A DNA stretch of 64,000 bases from a virus. Positions within the stretch are counted from its first letter, which is position 1. Each line of letters opens with the position of its first letter. Shown one piece after another: positions 17,064 through 26,530 of the stretch. The notes under the pieces are model-generated. The model worked only from the letters and a program-made list of their open reading frames with translations. It ran no database searches and had not been told where the DNA came from. A program made the position numbers and the translations under genes. The stretch spans positions 1-64,000 of IMG/VR virus record IMGVR_UViG_3300042261_002385; one strand, given 5' to 3'.

Positions 17064-17996
17064 TTAAAATTGTTTTTTGTAAATTTTATAGAAATCTTTA
17101 GTTCTCTCAGGTAAATAAGACTCGAAATTACTTAAATCGTTAATCAATTTAAGAGTATTTCTATATCCAATAATCTCATTTTCTAAGTTCTTTATAAGAT
17201 CTTGAACATTTCTATCCTGATACACTGTAGCTTTTGAATAAGCCACTGAATTAGGAAAGTGATATTGAAGTATATAAGAAGCCCATATATCATCCATTCT
17301 GCCAATGAATGGAAATACACAATATACTGGTATGACATCTCTTGATAAAAAAGTATTCTGTGAATTAAATGGTGAAATAACATTTGAACAATAAGGTTCT
17401 TGTATATCAGAATATTTGACAATTGGCTTGAGAGTCAGTCGGGCCATTGCGTCTATATCAGGATCACCATCCCACAAATCAGCCTGAACAAGAATTTTTC
17501 TTTTTGTTTTACCTTTATATTGAACATTATGTCTTTTTTGTAGATACTCAATAGGATATCCTCTATGCCAAACGTAATTGTCTTTAGTTATAGATAACGG
17601 ATCAAATACATTTAGTTCAGGCTCATAAATATCCAACTCGACTTCTTTATTTACTAAAATGTTTTTACCCCAATCGTCATAAGGTATATTATCATCATCG
17701 ACAGTAGCTACTATTTCCGAACCAAGTTTGTAAGCTTCGACAAATCCAATATTTCTTCTTTGAATAGTGTTCCAACCAATTACTTCACTTAGTTCTGTGT
17801 ATTTTTCATCCTGTTGTTCAGGAGTCAAATATATGACATTTTTATACTTCGACTGAAGTTCTAAATATTCGGAATGTGGTGTTTTTTTATCTCCTATAAT
17901 TATAAAATTCCAACAATCATTTTCTGATATCTGACAGAATTTGAGTGTTGCCTCTGTTGGTTTATTTATCGTTGTAGTAACTATTGATTTAATCAT
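17064..17996 (-). CDS. STELLO-like (DUF288-type) glycosyltransferase
   Basis: 310 aa GT-A-like protein. Visible: N-terminal strand MIKSIVTTTINKPT, IGWNTIQRRNIGF, the metal-binding VDDDNIP (about residue 98), HRGYPIEYL, and QADLWDGDPDIDAM near the middle. This combination is characteristic of STELLO/DUF288 proteins found in plant Golgi and in bacterial polysaccharide loci. Lies 3 bases from the epimerase gene. Donor and acceptor cannot be read from sequence. Confidence 0.7.
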   Translation of the reverse strand: MIKSIVTTTINKPTEATLKFCQISENDCWNFIIIGDKKTPHSEYLELQSKYKNVIYLTPEQQDEKYTELSEVIGWNTIQRRNIGFVEAYKLGSEIVATVDDDNIPYDDWGKNILVNKEVELDIYEPELNVFDPLSITKDNYVWHRGYPIEYLQKRHNVQYKGKTKRKILVQADLWDGDPDIDAMARLTLKPIVKYSDIQEPYCSNVISPFNSQNTFLSRDVIPVYCVFPFIGRMDDIWASYILQYHFPNSVAYSKATVYQDRNVQDLIKNLENEIIGYRNTLKLINDLSNFESYLPERTKDFYKIYKKQF

Positions 17997-18005
17997 ATTT
18001 CTAAT

Positions 18006-18890
18006 TTAATTTTTGTAGATTATTACATCTTGCTCATTAATAAGACCCCATCCATCTTCATTAGCTTTAAATTTAGGAGCAACATTGGCTTGGTTATAAC
18101 CATTTACGTCTCCACCTATACCTTTGTGACATAAATGGAAAAAGGTCATGCCTAAGTCATACAAATCACCCATACATTTGTATTGTCTGGTGTATCTATT
18201 GTGCATTTCCACATCTACAAATCCCCATCTTGTTAATTCTTCGTAAAAAAAAGTTGACTCTTCACAGATTTTTCTACTGAGTAGAGTTCCAATTGCACCT
18301 CCTCCGAATTGAGAAAGGGAAATTTTGGAAAGTATAGGAAAAACACCATGATCTACTTCTATTGGAGGCCAGCAAGTTCTACCACTGGCTTCCCATTTTT
18401 CTATCTCTGTATCTAAATTTTTAATTCCGTCACAAGACTCATGTAATTTTTCACTGATATGCCATCTAGAAGCCCAATAGAACGCATTGTCATCAGATGT
18501 CAACAGCAGCTCATACATTTTTTTAAAGCTATCAAAAGGTATATAACCATCCGCATCTATGACTAATATAAATTTACCTTTAGATCTTCTAAAAGCCGCG
18601 TTAGCTGCATGTGAAGTAGAAAACGGAGAGTCTGTATATTTTCTACAAACTTCTTTTGGTATATAAACCCAGTTTAAAAAATCATTCTGATTAATTTCTA
18701 AATAATCCGATAATTTTATATCACTTCCCCAATCAGAAACTACTATTTCGATATCATTTGCTCCAAGTTTTGAGATATTATCAACTAGCTTACTTAAGTT
18801 AAGTTTTAGTCTGTGTGGAAAGTTTCCTAAATAATTGTCATTCCTACCATATGTTATAATAGAAAGTAAAATTTCTTTTTTTTCTGTCAT
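18006..18890 (-). CDS. Family 2-type glycosyltransferase
   Basis: 294 aa GT-A fold. Starts with LLSIITYGRND, has VSDWGSD, the acceptor-side HAANAAFRRSKGKFILVIDADGYIP segment with the DAD metal site near residue 114, and a C-terminal WGFVDVEMHNRYTR motif typical of chondroitin-polymerase-like GT2 C-terminal regions. Cytoplasmic, no membrane segment. Transfers a sugar in the operon's glycan; specificity unknown. Confidence 0.8.
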   Translation of the reverse strand: MTEKKEILLSIITYGRNDNYLGNFPHRLKLNLSKLVDNISKLGANDIEIVVSDWGSDIKLSDYLEINQNDFLNWVYIPKEVCRKYTDSPFSTSHAANAAFRRSKGKFILVIDADGYIPFDSFKKMYELLLTSDDNAFYWASRWHISEKLHESCDGIKNLDTEIEKWEASGRTCWPPIEVDHGVFPILSKISLSQFGGGAIGTLLSRKICEESTFFYEELTRWGFVDVEMHNRYTRQYKCMGDLYDLGMTFFHLCHKGIGGDVNGYNQANVAPKFKANEDGWGLINEQDVIIYKN

Positions 18891-18966
18891 TATGTTATTT
18901 TATTTTTTTCTTTCAAAAATTGAAAAACCACATCTATCCTGTAGGTCATCAACAATATTTGTCCAA

Positions 18967-19758
18967 TTATGTTTTATACTTATCCTTTATCTCATTCATT
19001 TTATTTATGAGTGTAAAATCATCAGTATATTCAATATTAAATTGTAGATTAGGTTTTCTAAAATGATGTATTCTAAGTTTATAGTCATCAATTCTATATT
19101 TCGAATCTATTAGCTCTTGTAAAGTCGCCTCTGTTCTACCTTCAATAAGTCTTAAATAATGAACATGAACGGCTTCATCCATTTTACTAGAAATGACTAA
19201 AGACTTATATCGGTTAAGTCCATATTCTTTAAATTTTAAAGAATCCCATCTTTTACTTGTTCTTTTATTTGTAGTATACCAATCACCTAATTCATAACCG
19301 TCATCTAAAACATCAAATGAATTTATAACTAATTGGTCTATGTTTCTATTTTTTAACTCATTTTCTATCGTAGTAGATATTTTCTCATCTAAATTAGATA
19401 CTAAAAATTCATCGACATCTACAAAAACTGATATTGCATCTGGATTTATAGACTTCACAATATTATTACCACTTGTAAAAGACCTTCTAATTCTATCACT
19501 AAGAGTTACATCTCCATGGTAAGACTCCGAATTTTTACAGTTTTCAAAAGAATATACATTGCCAAATCCATCAGACTTATTGATTATAATATTTATATTG
19601 TAAGAATCGCTTATTAATTTCATCTTCTCTACGGTATCGTCTTCAGATGAATCATCATACATTATAAAAGTGTCAAAACCTTGTTCATGGTGATATAATA
19701 ACCAATCTTTAATTCTATCAGATTGGTCTTTGAGTTGTGTTATAATTACATTTTTCAT
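18967..19758 (-). CDS. GT92/Glyco_tranf_2_4-type glycosyltransferase, C terminus frameshifted
   Basis: 263 aa as read. Motifs: DWLLYHHEQGFDTFIMYDDSSEDDT (18-42) and the metal site FVDVDEFL (about 111-118), both typical of the DUF23/GT92-like group. The frame ends TAT-AAA-ACA-TAA. Removing one A from the AAAA run restores TAT-AAA-CAT-AAT and a coherent 23-codon continuation (NWTNIVDDLQDRCGFSIFER...) to a TAA at 18900. So the full-length gene is probably 18900-19758, truncated by a one-base insertion or a sequencing error, or read by frameshifting. Confidence 0.75.
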   Translation of the reverse strand: MKNVIITQLKDQSDRIKDWLLYHHEQGFDTFIMYDDSSEDDTVEKMKLISDSYNINIIINKSDGFGNVYSFENCKNSESYHGDVTLSDRIRRSFTSGNNIVKSINPDAISVFVDVDEFLVSNLDEKISTTIENELKNRNIDQLVINSFDVLDDGYELGDWYTTNKRTSKRWDSLKFKEYGLNRYKSLVISSKMDEAVHVHYLRLIEGRTEATLQELIDSKYRIDDYKLRIHHFRKPNLQFNIEYTDDFTLINKMNEIKDKYKT

Positions 19759-20618
19759 AAATTTTTTTCCTTTAATTTTATATTGTTAAAAATTAATTCA
19801 CATCTTTTTTCGAAAGAATGGTTTTCTAATACATATTCACTAGCTCTTTTTGCGATATCTTCTCGTTCTTGTTCGTTTTCAAGATAATATTTTATCTTTT
19901 TTGATAAATCATCATCTGAATAATAAAACATTTTTGAAACGTCTTCATTATAATCTACAAACTTGTGAAAATTCTCGTTGTAGTTTGTAAGCATGAATGA
20001 ACCAGCTGCTATTATTTCAAAATATTTACTATTCATGTCGTAAGACATAGATAAATTAAAACATATTTTTGTTCTTTGCATCTCCTTTATGTAGTCATCA
20101 CCAAAAGCCATAAGGTGTTCAATTCCAAATTTTTCACACATAATTTTTCTTTCCGGAATCATTCCACCAATCAAAGCCAAATCTCTAGTTTTTTCACTAA
20201 TGTATCTTGGTCCATAATGTATTTTAGAAACCGCTAATGGCATCCAAAACGAATTAGGTAAATTATATCTCTCAAAATCTTCTTTGTTATTAAATGCGAC
20301 AAAGTCAATTTTACCCTGTTGAATAAATGGTCTATAATCAACAATGTGAGTATCTATTGCCCAGAACAATTTTGGTGTTTTAATCTTGCTCCAATCCCAC
20401 CATTTCCAATCACTATATGTCCAATAATTCTCAGTAATAATAACTAAATCATACAGATGTGCTACAAATGGAATTTCTATTTCTGATTTCTCACCATTTG
20501 GTCCATAAACATCACACTCATGTCCTAAATTTCTTAATGCATAACAGAACTCATAACCTTCTTTCCAATCAGAGTGTGGTTTACCCGCTAGTAATATATC
20601 AGCTACTAATATTTTCAT
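19755..20618 (-). CDS. GT-B glycosyltransferase, CgeB-like
   Basis: 287 aa. N-terminal Rossmann start MKILVADILLAGKPHSDW, then AIDTHIVDYRP, and a C-terminal nucleotide-sugar half with CFNLSMSYDMNSKYFEIIAAGSFMLTNYN (about 195-223) and YLENEQEREDIAKRASEYVLENHSFEKR, the usual CgeB/GT4-like ending. Overlaps the following gene by 4 bases. Likely adds one residue in the glycan; donor unknown. Confidence 0.75.
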   Translation of the reverse strand: MKILVADILLAGKPHSDWKEGYEFCYALRNLGHECDVYGPNGEKSEIEIPFVAHLYDLVIITENYWTYSDWKWWDWSKIKTPKLFWAIDTHIVDYRPFIQQGKIDFVAFNNKEDFERYNLPNSFWMPLAVSKIHYGPRYISEKTRDLALIGGMIPERKIMCEKFGIEHLMAFGDDYIKEMQRTKICFNLSMSYDMNSKYFEIIAAGSFMLTNYNENFHKFVDYNEDVSKMFYYSDDDLSKKIKYYLENEQEREDIAKRASEYVLENHSFEKRCELIFNNIKLKEKNL

Positions 20619-20631
20619 ATTTTCTTTTATT

Positions 20632-21360
20632 TTATATTATTGTAACTCCTCTATGTTTTACAACCTCGGAAGCACATTTATTAGCAAAAATTATCGATTT
20701 ATGAATATCTCCACTTTTGAGAAATTCTATAACTAAACCCGACATAAAGCTATCACCAGCACCTGATGTATCTTTAACTTCTACTCTGTCAACTTTGTAT
20801 TTTTTTCCATTGAACTCACAACCATCACCACCCATTGTGTGTATTATTTTATGAGAAAATTCGTCTGTGATAAAATCTTTTGACTTATTGAACTCAAAAT
20901 CATTTATTTTGATAAATTTACAATCTTTTATCCAATTACCTAATATTTTTTTAGTATCAACAAAAACATTATCATGTTTAGCTGAAATAGATTGTATATC
21001 ACTTTCAGTAAGAAAACCCTTATTATAATCTGATATAACAATAATATCATAATCATAATTTATTTTTGATAAATCTATTCTTTCTATTTTATCATTTGAA
21101 TCAACTCTGAAAAACATATGGTTTGATTGGTCATGAACATATCTTGTTTTAGTAATATTATACCAATTATAGTTAGTAATTATGTCACACTCAATATATT
21201 GTTCTATATTTCTTTGAACGTTTTTCGCCATTCCTCCATTTTCTTGTTGATTTATAACATTCAATACAGGAACTGGTGCATCAGGACACAATCTATGAGC
21301 ATTACAGTAAACAAAAATGTCCCTACAACTTTCACCAATTATCAAAACTCTCTTCTTCAT
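20632..21360 (-). CDS. PfkB-family sugar kinase, heptose-7-P kinase-like (HldE N-domain)
   Basis: 242 aa ribokinase fold. Motifs: LIIGESCRDIFVYCN start, CPDAPVPVL and NGGMAKNV (the RfaE/HldE substrate-site pattern P-E-APVPV and GGA-N), VISDYNKGFLT, and DTSGAGDSFMSGL with the catalytic Asp near residue 213. Shorter than stand-alone HldE kinase (about 320 aa), having lost part of the lid. In HldE this domain makes heptose-1,7-bisphosphate. A separate nucleotidyltransferase of the matching type lies at 46193-46615. Confidence 0.75.
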   Translation of the reverse strand: MKKRVLIIGESCRDIFVYCNAHRLCPDAPVPVLNVINQQENGGMAKNVQRNIEQYIECDIITNYNWYNITKTRYVHDQSNHMFFRVDSNDKIERIDLSKINYDYDIIVISDYNKGFLTESDIQSISAKHDNVFVDTKKILGNWIKDCKFIKINDFEFNKSKDFITDEFSHKIIHTMGGDGCEFNGKKYKVDRVEVKDTSGAGDSFMSGLVIEFLKSGDIHKSIIFANKCASEVVKHRGVTII

Positions 21361-21361
21361 T

Positions 21362-22420
21362 TTAAATAGTTTCTTTATCTTTTAGCAAGCTTTCAACTGT
21401 TTCTTTTGGTCCAAAATTTAATTCTTCAAAAGATAACTCTTCATTTAGTCGTTCTTTTCCAAAAATCTCTAAAATTCTATTAGCGATAGTGACCTTTGTA
21501 GGATAGTAGTGTTTTGTTAAATGATGAGATGTCGGAACTGGAACATTTGGTGCGGATACTTTACAGGGCTTATACTTAAGACTATCAAAAACTTCTGTAG
21601 TTATGTTTGATATTATTTCAGAACCAATACTAAACGCATCATTGCAAGTATCAACGGTCAGAATTCTACCAGTTTTCTTGACTGATTTGATTATAGAATC
21701 ATAGTCAATAGGATTCACACTTACTAAATCAATCAACTCAACATCAATACCAGTATTTTTAATCATATCAACCGCCTTCATTGAATCTATCAATCCATCA
21801 CCATAAGCGACAACAGTTATATCATTTCCCTCACAAACCACATTTACTTTGTCTAACGGTTTCTTAAAGTATTCTGTTGAAACATTCTGTTTCATTCCTT
21901 TTAACCATAGATGTTCTAAAATAATTACAGGGTTGTTATCCTCGACAGCTGATATTAATAAACCTTTGGCCATTTCGGGTGTCGATGGAATTACACATTT
22001 TAAACCAGTCGTGTTTCCAAACATCGAGTATAAAGACTGCGAGTGCTGAGGTCCAGTTCCCCATTGTCTTCCTACAACCAATCTAATTACAATTGGAACC
22101 GGATTATCACCCCCAAAACTGTAATTCCATTTAGAAGCCTGTGTTAAGTATGAATCAGCAGCGAATAGTCCAAATTCAACTCTATCATGATGTATTATAG
22201 GCCTCAAACCACCCAGAGCAGCACCAACACAGGCCATAGTTGTCGAAAATTCAGAGTTTGGAGTATCAAAAACTCTATCGGGGTGTATATTTTTCAAACC
22301 TGGAGCTGATACATAATTAGCACCTAATCCCATTATAAAGACTCTTGGGTCATTTTCAATTGATTGATGGATAGCTTCTTTTATAGCATCTCCGTAAGTA
22401 ATTTCTCTTTTATCTTTCAT
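21362..22420 (-). CDS. TPP-dependent 2-oxoacid dehydrogenase E1 beta-like subunit
   Basis: 352 aa from the ATG at 22420 (MKDKREITYGDAIKEAI), preferred because the earlier in-frame ATG at 22468 lies far inside the alpha gene. Pattern of E1 beta: FDTPNSEFSTTMACVGAALGGLRPI, GRQWGTGPQHSQSL, and the C-terminal transketolase domain with VDTCNDAFSIGSEI. Overlaps the E1 alpha gene by 11 bases, so the two form a heterotetramer pair. No E2 or E3 gene is present nearby, which suggests non-oxidative chemistry on a glycan precursor. Confidence 0.85.
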   Translation of the reverse strand: MKDKREITYGDAIKEAIHQSIENDPRVFIMGLGANYVSAPGLKNIHPDRVFDTPNSEFSTTMACVGAALGGLRPIIHHDRVEFGLFAADSYLTQASKWNYSFGGDNPVPIVIRLVVGRQWGTGPQHSQSLYSMFGNTTGLKCVIPSTPEMAKGLLISAVEDNNPVIILEHLWLKGMKQNVSTEYFKKPLDKVNVVCEGNDITVVAYGDGLIDSMKAVDMIKNTGIDVELIDLVSVNPIDYDSIIKSVKKTGRILTVDTCNDAFSIGSEIISNITTEVFDSLKYKPCKVSAPNVPVPTSHHLTKHYYPTKVTIANRILEIFGKERLNEELSFEELNFGPKETVESLLKDKETI

Positions 22421-23393
22421 AAACATCTTCGTATAAATCTTTTTTATCAGGATCAACATCCAGTTCACACTCTCTAATAGTGGATTTTATATAGTCTAAA
22501 ACTTCACTTTTGATTTGATTAATTTCATTTTTACCACCTAAATCAATAATTTGATTTTCTATTTTGACAAGTGGACAATTTTCAACTCTATTATGAAAAT
22601 TATCATCTTCACTTCGATACCAAGAAATTTTATCTTTATCATCAAATAAAGGCGAACTATGTGACATATGTCTATAAACAAAACATTCCAACACAACAGG
22701 TAGATTGTTTTCTTTAATACTTTCAATTGCTAATTTTGTGGTATTAAAAACACTAAAGTAATCATTTCCATCAGCTTTAAAATAGTTAGCACCTAAACCA
22801 TTTACTATTGTTTTGACATCATAATTTGTAGATCTTCTATCTTTTATAACACTATTTATAGAATAGCTGTTATTTTCAACAATTATCAATAGAGGTAAAT
22901 TGAAAAGACTTGAAAAATTTAGACTCTCGTAAACAATTCCTTCTTCTGAAGCTCCATCACCTAAAAAACAGACCACAATATTATCAGTTTTGTTAAATTT
23001 TTCACTTAGAGCTAGACCAGATGCTAATCCAGTAACACTTCCCAAAATTGGTGTGCTACCCATAAAATTTACACTTTTGTCAATCATGTGCATTGAGCCA
23101 CCTTTACCTGAACAACATCCGGTTTTTTTACCTAACATTTCAGCAATCATTCCTTTTAAACTCCCTCCTTTTGCAAGATAATGACCATGTGAACGGTGAT
23201 TTCCTAGAACTTTATCATCATGTTTAAGATTGTCACAAACTCCAGCCGCAATAGCCTCTTGTCCAACGTAAAAGTGTACAATACTAAAAATTTTATTATC
23301 GATATAATACTTTGCCATTTCCTCTTCAGCAGACCTGATTAGAAATAAGTTCTTATAAATTTTTAGCAAAGAATCTAATTTTTTTTCTTCCAT
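22410..23393 (-). CDS. TPP-dependent 2-oxoacid dehydrogenase E1 alpha-like subunit
   Basis: 327 aa. Contains FYVGQEAIAAG, GNHRSHGHYLAKGG, GCCSGKGGSMHM, and the thiamine diphosphate site GDGASEEG...ENNSYS (about 145-180), all canonical for E1 alpha of pyruvate/acetoin dehydrogenases. Partner of the adjoining beta gene. Its place among nucleotide-sugar enzymes, with an alcohol dehydrogenase directly upstream, suggests it modifies a sugar or makes a small acyl/aldehyde unit rather than feeding central metabolism. Confidence 0.85.
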   Translation of the reverse strand: MEEKKLDSLLKIYKNLFLIRSAEEEMAKYYIDNKIFSIVHFYVGQEAIAAGVCDNLKHDDKVLGNHRSHGHYLAKGGSLKGMIAEMLGKKTGCCSGKGGSMHMIDKSVNFMGSTPILGSVTGLASGLALSEKFNKTDNIVVCFLGDGASEEGIVYESLNFSSLFNLPLLIIVENNSYSINSVIKDRRSTNYDVKTIVNGLGANYFKADGNDYFSVFNTTKLAIESIKENNLPVVLECFVYRHMSHSSPLFDDKDKISWYRSEDDNFHNRVENCPLVKIENQIIDLGGKNEINQIKSEVLDYIKSTIRECELDVDPDKKDLYEDVYER

Positions 23394-23401
23394 ATTTTTT
23401 T

Positions 23402-24439
23402 TTATTTTTTATTTATATTTATCATTATACGACCAGCCTGTCCAGACTTTAATAAATCAAATGCTTCATTAATATTGTCTAAATTAAAAGTATGAGTTAT
23501 TAATTTTTCAAAATTCAATAATCCCATTTTGTGTAGTTTTATATATCTCGGTATATCTTCCGTAGGATTTGTCTTACCACCTTGAGTTGCCTTTATTGTT
23601 TGACCATTACCAGAGAAAAGTTTGTTAGCATTTGGTATATTAACACTTTTACCTGGTTTTGTTTGACCAACCAAAATTAGTCGACCATTACCAGACAATT
23701 TTGGAATTACTGACTCTAATACTGAAGAAATTCCAGTAGTTTCTATAATCACATCAATTGAACCATCTTTAATTAAGTCATTTATATCCAAATCTTTCAC
23801 ATTAAAATAGTCAGTCGCTCCGATTTCTTTAGAAATTTTTTCTTTTTCATTATTTACATCAATACCAATTATTGGATAAGCATTTGATAATTTAGCAGCT
23901 TCAATTAAATGAAGTCCAAGACCTCCACAACCAACAACCAAAACACTTTCTCCAAATTTCACTTGAGCTTCATTTGTAATAGTGCCCATTGCGGTCGTCA
24001 TAGCGCAACCTAATAAAGCACATAGCTCTTCTGGTGTATCAATAGGCACAGATGTTAGTCTATTTTCAGAGACTACTGAATACTCACTTATGGTTGTAAC
24101 TTTACCACTTGACATTTTTTTTCCATTAAAAGTGTAAGTTGGAAAATTCGATTCTATACCGTCTCCTTTTCTCCAGTGCATCACGACTTTATCACCAACT
24201 TTCACAGTTGTGACACCAGGTCCTATTTCTTCGACAATTCCACATCCCTCATGTCCCATCAAATGAGGAACAAAACCTGCGTTACCTTTTTCTCCAGCAA
24301 TTTCTTGTAGCTGAGCTCCACACAATCCACTTACAAGTATTTTGACTAAAACTTGACCAATTTGTAATTCCGTTGTTTGAATTACATCCACTGAGAGTGG
24401 TTTATTAATTTCAGTTAGAATGGCTGCTTTGAATTTCAT
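23402..24439 (-). CDS. Zinc-type medium-chain alcohol dehydrogenase
   Basis: 345 aa MDR protein. Catalytic zinc region SGLCGAQLQE with Cys near 40 and MGHEGCG (about 61-67); Rossmann motif VVGCGGLGLHLIE (about 168-180). The four-Cys structural zinc lobe is replaced by a GDKVVMHWRKGDGIESN segment, so probably only the catalytic zinc is bound. Oxidises or reduces an alcohol/aldehyde with NAD(P). Directly upstream of the E1 alpha/beta genes (8-base gap), so it may act on their product. Confidence 0.87.
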   Translation of the reverse strand: MKFKAAILTEINKPLSVDVIQTTELQIGQVLVKILVSGLCGAQLQEIAGEKGNAGFVPHLMGHEGCGIVEEIGPGVTTVKVGDKVVMHWRKGDGIESNFPTYTFNGKKMSSGKVTTISEYSVVSENRLTSVPIDTPEELCALLGCAMTTAMGTITNEAQVKFGESVLVVGCGGLGLHLIEAAKLSNAYPIIGIDVNNEKEKISKEIGATDYFNVKDLDINDLIKDGSIDVIIETTGISSVLESVIPKLSGNGRLILVGQTKPGKSVNIPNANKLFSGNGQTIKATQGGKTNPTEDIPRYIKLHKMGLLNFEKLITHTFNLDNINEAFDLLKSGQAGRIMININKK

Positions 24440-24440
24440 T

Positions 24441-25121
24441 TTAATTAATTATTTTTTTTACGTATTTATAAATTGGAGTTTCCATAAACCCCTGTTTTCT
24501 AGCGTATCTATGTGCATAAGTTTGAGAATTTAAATTCAAAGAATCAATTATGAATAAAAAAGAACTCTCAATCAAGTGAGCTTCTTTGGCACATTCTATA
24601 ACTTTGATATAGTCAAAAATATTATCTGTAATATCTCTATTTGGTCTTATAATTCTAAGACCATTAGTTTGAAATTTACTAGTGTCAATTTGAAATCTAT
24701 CATCTTCGTGAACAAAAATATAATCCTGCCCATCGACCAAGTCAAAATAAGTAAATATTTTTTGTTCTCTATCAACATCTCTATCAAGTTTAAAATTAGA
24801 CCATCTAACTTCAAAATCAATTCTGAATTGGTTATAAAAGGATGCATCAAAATTTTCAGATTCCGATGAATACATATTATCAAATCCAACTATTATCACA
24901 TCATTCATATTCTTTGATTGTAAGAAATTGATAACGTCTGAGTCGGTTGGTAATGAGATAATACTTAAATTATTGAGGTCTCTATACATGAATTCAACAC
25001 TTTCTTTATTGTGTGGTTTACAAAACAAAGAAATATTTTCAAATTCACTAGCAAATTTCCTTACTAAACCATTACATATTATATGGTCGCCAAGTCCAAG
25101 ATGATGATAGATGTATTTCAT
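24441..25121 (-). CDS. Glycan-locus protein, glycosyltransferase-like (heptosyltransferase-type start)
   Basis: 226 aa. Begins MKYIYHHLGLGDHIICNGLVRKF; the GLGDHI...N-LVR pattern is like the N-terminal domain of GT9-type heptosyltransferases and related GT-B enzymes. It ends with SSFLFIIDSL followed by an Arg-rich tail. It is short for a full GT-B. One base separates it from the dehydrogenase gene. Tentative family; role unknown. Confidence 0.5.
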   Translation of the reverse strand: MKYIYHHLGLGDHIICNGLVRKFASEFENISLFCKPHNKESVEFMYRDLNNLSIISLPTDSDVINFLQSKNMNDVIIVGFDNMYSSESENFDASFYNQFRIDFEVRWSNFKLDRDVDREQKIFTYFDLVDGQDYIFVHEDDRFQIDTSKFQTNGLRIIRPNRDITDNIFDYIKVIECAKEAHLIESSFLFIIDSLNLNSQTYAHRYARKQGFMETPIYKYVKKIIN

Positions 25122-25177
25122 TACATTTTTATTTTTTTATCATTCCGATTTCTTATGAATTTCAATGACATTTCAAA

Positions 25178-25855
25178 TTATCCGATTATATTTTTTATCA
25201 ATTTCCAATGGTCGGAATGTCTAACGTCATTTTCATCAAATATTTCACCAACGAATTCGTAATCAATTCTCTTAGTTGGAAAAGGTCTTATTTCTTGTCC
25301 AAATTTTAGATTGAACTCTGAATGCTCTAAAGATTTATCTTTGACAAATGGATAGATTACTTGACCTAAAAAATCTTGATCTATACCTTTTCTATGAAAT
25401 TGATTCCACTTTTCAATTGTTTGTGAAAAATTCACATTCCTTAATATACCATTTCGACATCCCCACATACCTCCCAGTATTGGAACAGTATGATATGGAT
25501 GATCTCTCATAATATGAAAGTCTTTATCTGATTCAAGCCACTCTTGTATGGCATTAAACTCTCTATCAGAAAACCTTGAATCACAATCTCTTGATAAATA
25601 TATGTCTACATCTGGTTCTTCAACAGCCCAGAATCTCCAGAACATACCATGAAATGAATCTTTTGATTTTACTAAAATCACTTCAACATTTTCGCCCTTT
25701 ATAGTGTCTATAAGTTCTTTATCAGAAGAATCATCTATGTAAAATCTACAAATCCAACCGGGAAAATATTTTGAAGCCAATTCTATATTTCTCAAAGCAC
25801 CAACCCAATACATAGGGTGATTGCCCCATAAAGAATAAGCAACTATATTTTTCAT
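25178..25855 (-). CDS. GT-A-type glycosyltransferase
   Basis: 225 aa. Starts NIVAYSLWGNHPMYWVGALRN; contains SKDSFHGMFWRF, a metal site in YLSRDCDSRF (about 88-97), and MRDHPYH...ILGGMWGCRNG (about 115-134), a conserved signature of capsule-locus transferases that act on hexoses. Cytoplasmic. Its first base overlaps the next gene's stop. Confidence 0.65.
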   Translation of the reverse strand: MKNIVAYSLWGNHPMYWVGALRNIELASKYFPGWICRFYIDDSSDKELIDTIKGENVEVILVKSKDSFHGMFWRFWAVEEPDVDIYLSRDCDSRFSDREFNAIQEWLESDKDFHIMRDHPYHTVPILGGMWGCRNGILRNVNFSQTIEKWNQFHRKGIDQDFLGQVIYPFVKDKSLEHSEFNLKFGQEIRPFPTKRIDYEFVGEIFDENDVRHSDHWKLIKNIIG

Positions 25856-26526
25856 TATATTTGGAAATCATTTTTTACAAAGACAGAATCCCACTGAATA
25901 TTTCCAAGAAGTCTATATCCTTTAGATTTTAAAAACTCTGTTTCTTTTTCTAATCCATAGTTGTTTTCTATAAGAAATAGTGTGATATCTACTTTATCAA
26001 AATTTATTGAATTTAGGACTTGTAGCTCAGCTCCTTCGACGTCAATTGATATAAAATCGATTGATTTTAAATCGTGTTTATCAAAAAGAGTCTCAAGTCT
26101 AACAGCCTTCATTGGAATTTCTTGACTTTTTGAAAAAAGTTCGTGGCCTTCGGGATATGATTTATACATTTCTAGCTCTCTATTAATTCTATCCAGATGT
26201 TGTGTATTGTAAAACTCCATAATACCACTAAGAACATTACAAGGACCTTCAATTGATAAAAAATTAATATCCATTTCTGTATCAGAAATAGCACAGTTTT
26301 CGAATACTGAATTAGGTCTTGGATGTTCATTTCTTTTGTTGTATTCTACTGGATTTGGTTCTATTAAAAGACCTTTCCAGTTTCTTTCTTTTTCAAAAAA
26401 CCAAGTATTAGAAGCTCCAAATCCATCAAGTGCTCCTACTTCTACGAAAACACCTTCAGTTTTACCTCTAAATATTTGTTGATCAAGAATTAAATCTTGT
26501 TGAATTTGTGATTTACTATTATTCAT
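25855..26526 (-). CDS. FkbM-family SAM-dependent methyltransferase
   Basis: 223 aa. Starts with SQIQQDLILDQ; the SAM-binding motif is GVFVEVGALDGFGASNT (about 25-41), followed by LLIEPNP (about 54-60), ENCAISD, and DFISIDVEGAELQVL (about 157-171). These are the standard FkbM motifs. Enzymes of this type O-methylate sugars in polysaccharides and natural products. Likely methylates a sugar of the operon's glycan. Confidence 0.88.
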   Translation of the reverse strand: MNNSKSQIQQDLILDQQIFRGKTEGVFVEVGALDGFGASNTWFFEKERNWKGLLIEPNPVEYNKRNEHPRPNSVFENCAISDTEMDINFLSIEGPCNVLSGIMEFYNTQHLDRINRELEMYKSYPEGHELFSKSQEIPMKAVRLETLFDKHDLKSIDFISIDVEGAELQVLNSINFDKVDITLFLIENNYGLEKETEFLKSKGYRLLGNIQWDSVFVKNDFQI

Positions 26527-26530
26527 TTAT

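Noticed and set aside
25122-25177. Possible 16-codon continuation after the stop of the 25178-25855 gene
   Set aside because: It would need read-through of TAA and gives a Lys/Asn-rich peptide typical of AT-rich noncoding DNA, unlike the convincing continuation at 18900-18966.
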